From: Arbacia lixula | Lineage: Eukaryota; Echinodermata; Echinoidea; Arbacioida; Arbaciidae | Length of the DNA stretch: 64,000 nt | NCBI GenBank assembly: GCA_963669155.1 | Contig: OZ022576.1 | Coordinates: forward strand, 607,338 to 671,337 | Direction: 5' to 3' | Part shown: positions 59,001 to 64,000 of the stretch, in pieces | Numbering within the stretch: the stretch's first letter is position 1 | How the letters are laid out: the number at the start of each line of letters is the position of its first letter | Notes under the pieces: generated by a model | Database searches by the model: none | What the model saw: the letters and a program-made list of their open reading frames with translations, nothing else | Told to the model about the DNA's origin: nothing | Translations under genes and position numbers: made by a program

Positions 59001-61071
59001 GCATCCCTTTCACCTCAGGGATCTGTGTGGGATGTATTCTCCTGTAAGGAAGTCGTATCGGTGGCCCATCTTCCACCTGAATCTGATGAGGAATTACATC
59101 ACACTTTCCCACATCAAATGTCCCCTTCGAGAATACCCTTGAGTGTTTGTGAAGCAGCTCTGTCACACGCTCTCGCTCATGCAGAGACAGTCCCTCCAAC
59201 TGTACGCCAGGTGGCAGTGCATCTTCACTCGTCACCTCTACACTTGCATCGACCTCACACTTCCGGGAATCTCTGACTTCTCCTTTTTCCTCCATGACCT
59301 CACACAATGACACCAAGATACCCTCATCCCCCACATCTACCATCACTTCGGCTCTCCTTGCTCCCTGCGACGCCTCTGCTACTACGGTGGAAGGTGAAAG
59401 ATGTAACTCCTTGCCTGAATTGTTTGCCAACAAAACATCTAACGGGGAGTCTGACTCAACATGGTGCCAGCCTTCAAACACATCCACCACTTCTTTACCC
59501 CTTGTCGAAGTGGGATGAACCACAATCTCACCGCCTAGATCGCCACTGGCAACGTCCGACTTCCAGTCACATTTGACCCGTCGAACCGAAAAGGGGGGGA
59601 AAACCTCGGAACCTAGCGTCCGGATTGTGATAGAGCTCACTGCTACACCAATCTCTGCCTCACTTTCTGTCTTCCTGATGCGAGCCTCATTGATCATTGT
59701 GAGCACTGAAACATCCTTCAGGTTCCTCAAGATGTTGCAGCCCAGAAGGATTGGGTGTTCGTTATGCTTGGCCGTACACGCCTTGTCAGCCACTACCAGG
59801 AAACTCCCCTTCAACTTCTGTCCATTTAACTCGATTGGGACCTCTACAAACCCTTCTATTGGGACCTCAATACCACCCACGCCTATGACATTCATAAAGA
59901 GCCCCGCCGCCGTCTGTAACTTGCCAAGCCTTCCCTTCAGCTGACCCCGATACACTGACGCGGGGATGATGGATGCCTCGGCGCCAGTGTCCAGCACACA
60001 TCCCAATTCCATCTCCCCAATTCTGACAACACCACACGGACTATTGGCTACCAACCGACTGACCAACTCGGACTTCACAGTACCTGGTGTGACAACACTG
60101 CTGGCTTGAGGACTCGATGGAGTGACTTTCAGTGGACAGTTACGGCTAAAATGCCCGGTACCCTTACAGTTGAAACATAAACTCGGCCCCTTACAATCCT
60201 TCCGAGAATGCCCCTTCTTGCCGCAATTGTAACATTTGTTTGGGCTCAGACTCTTAGCCGGCGGATCTTTGCTACTAGATACTTTAGTACCAACCAAAGC
60301 CTGGACGCTCTGCGCCAACATCGCAACATCTTGCTTCAAAGAGGCTAACTCCTGCCTCACCTCAGGAACCTCTGGCAAGACCTTCTGCACCGTCACATCC
60401 GCAACGACCTCGTGCACCTTGGCCTTCTTCACTGGCTCCTCATCTTCGAAAAACTGCAACACTTCTTCTCTCATCTCTAGAAAAGACTTCTTGCTACAGT
60501 CCCTCTTAATTTTCTTCAACTCTCTTTTCACCCAGCCCTCTCTCACTCCTCCAACAAACCTCTCCTTAAGACTATTGTCTCTCAACTTTTCAAAAGCATT
60601 CCTCTCATCTCTGGTGACAGCTGCCCTCTCCATCTTGCCATACAGCCTCAGCAGGCTTCTGCTATACTCTGCCAGAGATTCGCCGGCTCGCTGATCCCTG
60701 TTATGGAACTCCTGCGTCAGTGAGGAAACCGTCTCACTCGGCCCAAACACTGACTTCAAAACAGCAACCATATCCCTGAAGCTCTCCCGAACCTCGGCAT
60801 CCCTACACAGAATCTCATCCTTTGCTGCACCCGCAAGATGGTCAAGCAACGACTGTGCTTTGGGCTTTCCCGTTAGGCTGAAGTGCCGACAAAAACTCTC
60901 AAAGTCATCCAACCACTCCCTTAACGAAACATCCCCAGCCGTACCCTTGAACTTCACCAACTTCACCGGTGGCGGTGCACTCTGAACTTTCAGGCCCTGT
61001 AACACACCTGTCAATGCCTGAATCATACCAGCCACGTCTTGCTCTGCCATGATGAGATAGCAACAAATCAA
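56083..61071 (-). CDS. Gag-Pol polyprotein of gypsy element 2 (1662 aa, intact)
   Basis: Retrotransposon polyprotein in one continuous frame. Gag with a conserved LDDFESFCRHF-type region is followed by two zinc knuckles CX2CX4HX4C (CYNCGKKGHSRKDC, CFNCKGTGHFSRNC). The protease has LDTGAEASII. Reverse transcriptase shows LCIDYRRLN, FSTLDLAHGF and YLDDILIF. RNase H has VDASYRGLGA and WTDHNPL. Integrase has an H-X3-H/C-X2-C zinc site (HQGINRTFELL...CFRC) and a catalytic core with DIFSKFSQAV and HSDQGGSFDN. The C-terminus ends in a GERVLLKRN-type tail and an acidic DDDDEEEDEDD stretch. An ATG at 61048-61050 (MAEQDV) seven codons inside is a likely alternative start. It is only distantly similar to element 1. 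Confidence 0.95.
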   Translation of the reverse strand: MICCYLIMAEQDVAGMIQALTGVLQGLKVQSAPPPVKLVKFKGTAGDVSLREWLDDFESFCRHFSLTGKPKAQSLLDHLAGAAKDEILCRDAEVRESFRDMVAVLKSVFGPSETVSSLTQEFHNRDQRAGESLAEYSRSLLRLYGKMERAAVTRDERNAFEKLRDNSLKERFVGGVREGWVKRELKKIKRDCSKKSFLEMREEVLQFFEDEEPVKKAKVHEVVADVTVQKVLPEVPEVRQELASLKQDVAMLAQSVQALVGTKVSSSKDPPAKSLSPNKCYNCGKKGHSRKDCKGPSLCFNCKGTGHFSRNCPLKVTPSSPQASSVVTPGTVKSELVSRLVANSPCGVVRIGEMELGCVLDTGAEASIIPASVYRGQLKGRLGKLQTAAGLFMNVIGVGGIEVPIEGFVEVPIELNGQKLKGSFLVVADKACTAKHNEHPILLGCNILRNLKDVSVLTMINEARIRKTESEAEIGVAVSSITIRTLGSEVFPPFSVRRVKCDWKSDVASGDLGGEIVVHPTSTRGKEVVDVFEGWHHVESDSPLDVLLANNSGKELHLSPSTVVAEASQGARRAEVMVDVGDEGILVSLCEVMEEKGEVRDSRKCEVDASVEVTSEDALPPGVQLEGLSLHERERVTELLHKHSRVFSKGTFDVGKCDVIPHQIQVEDGPPIRLPYRRIHPTQIPEVKGMLQEMLDQEIIRPSKSSYASPIVLVRKKDGSMRLCIDYRRLNDKTMKDSFPLPRIEETLEALSGASYFSTLDLAHGFFQVVMDEGSVDKTAFRVPWGLYEFVRMPQGLTNSPSTFQRIMEFVLGDMNLSEVVLYLDDILIFSSTLDEHLCRLDKVLTRLHEYGLKVKGKKCSLLRREVKYLGHVVSKEGVSVDQEKVGRVRSWPTPKNASEVRSFLGLASYYRRFIPNFSKIAAPLHALTGDTTSKQAGKETTFQWGEDEDAAFSALKEALTSAPVLMFPQFDRDFTIEVDASYRGLGACLLQVGEDGKLHPVAYASRGLRGSEKRYPDLSSFKLELLGLKWAVTEKFGPYIQGRHTVVWTDHNPLAHLKSANLGATEMRWVAQLAAFDIEVKYRPGRTNKCADALSRCPGNASPEELRDAFDVAVSCLRMGREIPEPTLQVCNVVPCVLPSYSHDELSTMQKKDEGLSVVLRLWESKWEYGQEYESGTPGVSGWMREWSKYSMHEGVLYRLFVDQVLGTIRQFLVPVSLRPTLLEMVHDQWGHQGINRTFELLRRRCFWPGMHHDVKEHIRRCFRCVTAKSPTPTVRPPMRHLLAFRPQEVVAVDFLKLDRGVQGFEDVLVMTDIFSKFSQAVPCRDQTALTVAKALRDHWFAHYGVPARIHSDQGGSFDNAVIRELCRMYGVKKSRTTAYHPAGNGQCERFNKTLCSLIRSIDPRERRKWPELIQHVLYMYNTTPHKVTGVSPYLLMFGRQPSLPIDHLLDRLDGSWDEDFTQTQEKLIQRAHDVVSNRLREAANRSAGRHDRRATDPKLQIGERVLLKRNAFSGRHKLTDKFFEVAHVILRKNEEDDLYEVRPARGGASKWVNRRQLIVDPRGREESVLERVFPDIEVGSEEFCQSQDSEGDVELGQVHDDDDEEEDEDDHQYSLQWVFSTPHEVEVPESVADRRSQRSTKGVHRNPGHLPSSAITGLPI

Positions 61072-61357
61072 AGGAAAGAAACACTAAGAGAAAGAAAACA
61101 GAGGTAAAAAGCTGAACAAAAATGTACACACGACCTCAACATATATACATATACTACCATCAATACACATAAGTCAGTACTCCTACTGAATTTATGTCTT
61201 AATACCCTAGCTGTGGTTCCCGGCTCGAACAGTCCAAACGGTGCAATGACCTGCCCTCTCTGGTCTCGTCACTGCGACTCAACGCTACTTAAGACCACGT
61301 CACAGTCAGGGTCAGATCAGTTCTTTGGTCGTTCCTCTGCCTCCACAGCCAGCTAGT

Positions 61358-61507
61358 CGTCGTTCCTCCAAGCTCTGCCACAGCCGTCCTCGCCGCTGCC
61401 GTCGTTCCTCCGAGCTCTGCCACAGCCGTCCTCGCCGCTGCCGTCGTTCCTCCGAGCTCTGCCACAGCCGTCCTCGCCGCTGCCGTCGTTCCTCCGAGCT
61501 CTGCCAC
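61358..61507. repeat. 42-bp minisatellite in the leader of element 2
   Basis: Units begin CGTCGTTCCTCC at 61358, 61400, 61442 and 61484 (about 3.6 copies). As the period is a multiple of three, frames stay open; on the - strand one encodes a 14-residue repeat AELGGTTAAARTAV. It lies between the PBS and gag and is not fused to the Gag frame. Confidence 0.9.
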
Positions 61508-61581
61508 TCCGTCCTCCGTCTAAGGACCTCGACCAGTCCAAGGGGGTTTGTCAATGTGTCACTACTGCGATGCTCTGCTAC

Positions 61582-61599
61582 ATCCCATCCTCGTCGCCA
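61582..61599 (-). other. Primer-binding site of element 2, matching tRNA-Ser(GCU)
   Basis: TGGCGACGAGGATGGGAT on the - strand, two bases inside the 5' LTR. All 18 bases equal the PBS of element 1. Confidence 0.87.
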
Positions 61600-61601
61600 T
61601 T

Positions 61602-63656
61602 TGTCGTAATGTGTATCGTGGTGTGTTGTTTAGTAGTTTTAGACCGTATTAGAGTCTCATCGGGATCACCACACAGAGCCAATCGCAAGAAGTAGAATGA
61701 CACGTTTCGTATAGTTTTATATAGAAGTTTTATTCATACATCCGACGTGGATGTATGAAAAGAAAATAAAGCGTAGAATAGAAGTAGCGCTCAAGCGACA
61801 AATCTTGAAACGCGAAACAAAAGTTCAACCAGACGAAAAACATAAGCCAAAACAAAAACCCTGCAAAGAACAAAGAGAAAGAACGGAAAGCATAATAAAT
61901 ACACTGCCAAAACTAACTTTAAAATCTTTGCAGACACTAATTCACAACCCAGACTCAACTAGACTGTTATGACAATATGCCCATTATCTATAACTCCAAA
62001 CATAACCTAGGTCAAATAAAGTTAATTCACCCATCTATCTTAATTAACTCTAGTAGAAACTAGTGTGAACACATTTCTAATATCCATTAGAAATACAAAA
62101 CCCATGACGACCTCTCCGTCAAATAGTAATCCCTTGTGTCAACTTACATGTAAACAAATAATTACCTCTAACATCAGTAACAATCTCTAATTGACAATCT
62201 GACATAGACCAAATGCAATTCAACCAAGTATAGAATTGTATACCTATGTATTGAAAAGTCACCACGATTCTATCGTTATCCAACTCTACACGCAATTGTT
62301 ACAACACTTACAATTTAGACCCATTAAACTGTAAAACTTCACTACACATATACTGTACACTCACATCACAATAAACAACATACTAAGAAACGGTAATATA
62401 AGTATCAAAGTATCGTACCCCAAGCTGGACACGGATACAGTGGATGACTACAGCGAAGACACACACACTGAAATCGCTGACCGCCTATAGTGAAACAAAC
62501 GTATAAACCGTCTCAAAATATAATACACTACGACTGAAGTTAACCTAAAACATAATTAAGCAACATAAAGTTATTTCCAAATCATCAATCTATCCCTGGC
62601 AACAACACTAACTCTCGAAAGTGAAACATACCATAACTGAGATTTCCTAACTTTACTCTCTGCTCAGTCTATTTATAGCGACAACCCCTATAAATCATAA
62701 TATAACACCTAAATGTATTCATATACTCATGGACCTGCTTCTACGTCACGTCAGACCCTTCATCTAAACTTCATTAGAGATAAGGGAAATAAACAATGCA
62801 AGAAATATAAGTCTATCCCTTGCTCGACGTTCAAAGAAACTAATCTCAACAAGCATCACAAGACTATCTCTAATTTCCTCCTCAAGAAACACTATAAACC
62901 CTTGCAAAACATATACCAAAACATTGGGAAATATCAACTAATCATATAGTTAAACTATCATTCGATAAATCAAATCAATAATATAACTAAACAATTGAAA
63001 CTTTGTGAACTTACAAGACTCTCCTTGCACATCCAAGGGACTGATCCTCTCCTCAGGGAAGCGAATTCTACAGTGAGGTACTGATTTTTGAATCATGCAC
63101 CAATCCCTCCTGACTTCACACGCAAGCTTCCACACGATATTCATCCACCCAAACATTCAGTTTACTGCAATATGTTTCCTTATTATAAGTTTCTCACATT
63201 GTGTTTACTCTCACCTAATATTCTGGTATCAACAGAAACATCTAATGGTGTATTTATATTTTTATATTAATTTATAAAAACTTGGACTATATTGTATAGT
63301 GGAAGAATATAGTTCTCAGATTGGCTTGGGTAGTCCTTAGGTTAGCTTGGGTAGCAAGCAACTGGTAACAATAATCTCTCTTAATTGCCTCATCTATACA
63401 CCTCTCAGAGTAAGCCCTACTCCTTCCACGGTGACAATAGAAGTAATTACCTCACCTATGCACCTCTTATAGTATGCCCTCCTGATGACAATGACAGTGA
63501 TTATCTTTGATTGCTTAGCCCAACCTCAATGTATGCTCACTACTTGCATGTGTTGTACAATGTAGATGTACATGCTATATCCCCATAGACATACTCTACA
63601 TTTGCCCAATACACATATTCTATAATACTCAAAGCCTCATTTTTGACCCCCTGTCA
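61602..63656 (-). repeat. 5' LTR of gypsy element 2
   Basis: 2055-bp copy of the LTR at 53434-55488, equal in length and, on reading, in sequence. Confidence 0.95.
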
Positions 63657-64000
63657 TCAGGGCATATCGAATGGGTATCGAATGGCGTCAAATTTGTTTG
63701 GCGCACGTTGTGATGTTCTGATAGCCCCCCCCCCCCCCCACGTCTCGGTCCCCCTTCCCCTTCATGTCTACGCCAATAAGCTGCATTAATTTTGGTAATC
63801 ATTATTTCGTGCAGTTTCATGTTGCGTAGTAGTCTACCAGCCGCATCCATCTTTTTCTGTTTTGACAACTGATTTTTTTTCTTTTTCATGAAGGTATGAG
63901 AGTAAAAACGAATTCCTAACGATGTATCAAATACAAAGGTAAAAGGATCAAAATATTTTTGGGAAAATGCACTTTTTGAAAAACATAAGTTATATAAGGA
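63657..64000. other. Right flank, nothing recognised
   Basis: A C run at about 63725-63739 is the only notable feature. An 86-aa - frame across it has no recognisable domain and is probably spurious. Confidence 0.4.

Larger units (their letters stand above)
53434..63656 (-). mobile_element. Complete gypsy-type LTR retrotransposon (element 2) with 2-kb LTRs
   Basis: A 10.2-kb element with two 2055-bp LTRs offset by exactly 8168 bp. I found no difference where I compared them and no indel. Ends are TGTCG...TGTCA on +. In element sense the order is 5' LTR, PBS, leader with a 42-bp minisatellite, intact Gag-Pol, about 590 bp of non-coding sequence, polypurine tract, 3' LTR. The 5-bp flanks (TCTAG left, TCAGG right) do not match, so no target duplication is evident. 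No env frame. Confidence 0.95.

Overview
The window is animal genomic DNA. Coding sequence is split by GT/AG introns, two orthologues of conserved animal genes are spread over 9-10 kb each, and most of the rest is transposons, inverted-repeat elements and microsatellites. The transposon mix (two gypsy-type LTR elements, L1-like and CR1/L2-like LINE remains, many fold-back MITEs with poly-C/poly-G tracts) suggests a marine invertebrate, perhaps an echinoderm or another non-vertebrate deuterostome. That placement is inference, not proof.

Layout. 1-5.4 kb: the last coding exon of a rhodopsin-class GPCR on the + strand (1567-3119). 5.87-13.62 kb: a complete gypsy LTR retrotransposon on the - strand with identical 170-bp LTRs, an ATTAT target duplication and one intact 1418-codon Gag-Pol frame. 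14.7-19.7 kb: two decayed L1-like LINE fragments, the first split by a fold-back MITE. 22.7-25 kb: two non-autonomous DNA elements. 26.26-35.03 kb: a TUT1 (Star-PAP) orthologue on the - strand. Its eight exons splice to an uninterrupted 847-aa frame with zinc finger, RRM, nucleotidyltransferase triad and PAP-associated region. 41.01-50.99 kb: an OTUD5 (DUBA) deubiquitinase orthologue on the - strand, nine exons giving 686 aa. 51.3-53.4 kb: a fold-back DNA element interrupted by a CR1/L2-like LINE. 53.43-63.66 kb: a second gypsy element on the - strand with 2055-bp LTRs that read as identical and a 1662-codon Gag-Pol.

The exon joins for TUT1 and OTUD5 were worked out by hand. In both genes the junctions have AG/GT ends, the phases fit and the summed length is divisible by three, so the models are strong. 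The two genes are co-oriented about 6 kb apart and share a MITE family in their introns. No functional link between them is implied by the sequence.

The most unusual structures are: a 128-bp tandem repeat in TUT1 intron 4 that has captured the intron-4 acceptor and the first ~57 nt of exon 5; two arrays in the leader of the first gypsy element (a 55-bp repeat and five copies of a GCRAAGCGTCC motif); an 18-nt primer-binding site matching tRNA-Ser(GCU) shared by the two divergent gypsy elements; and histidine-rich expansions in OTUD5. No single undescribed multi-gene system was found.
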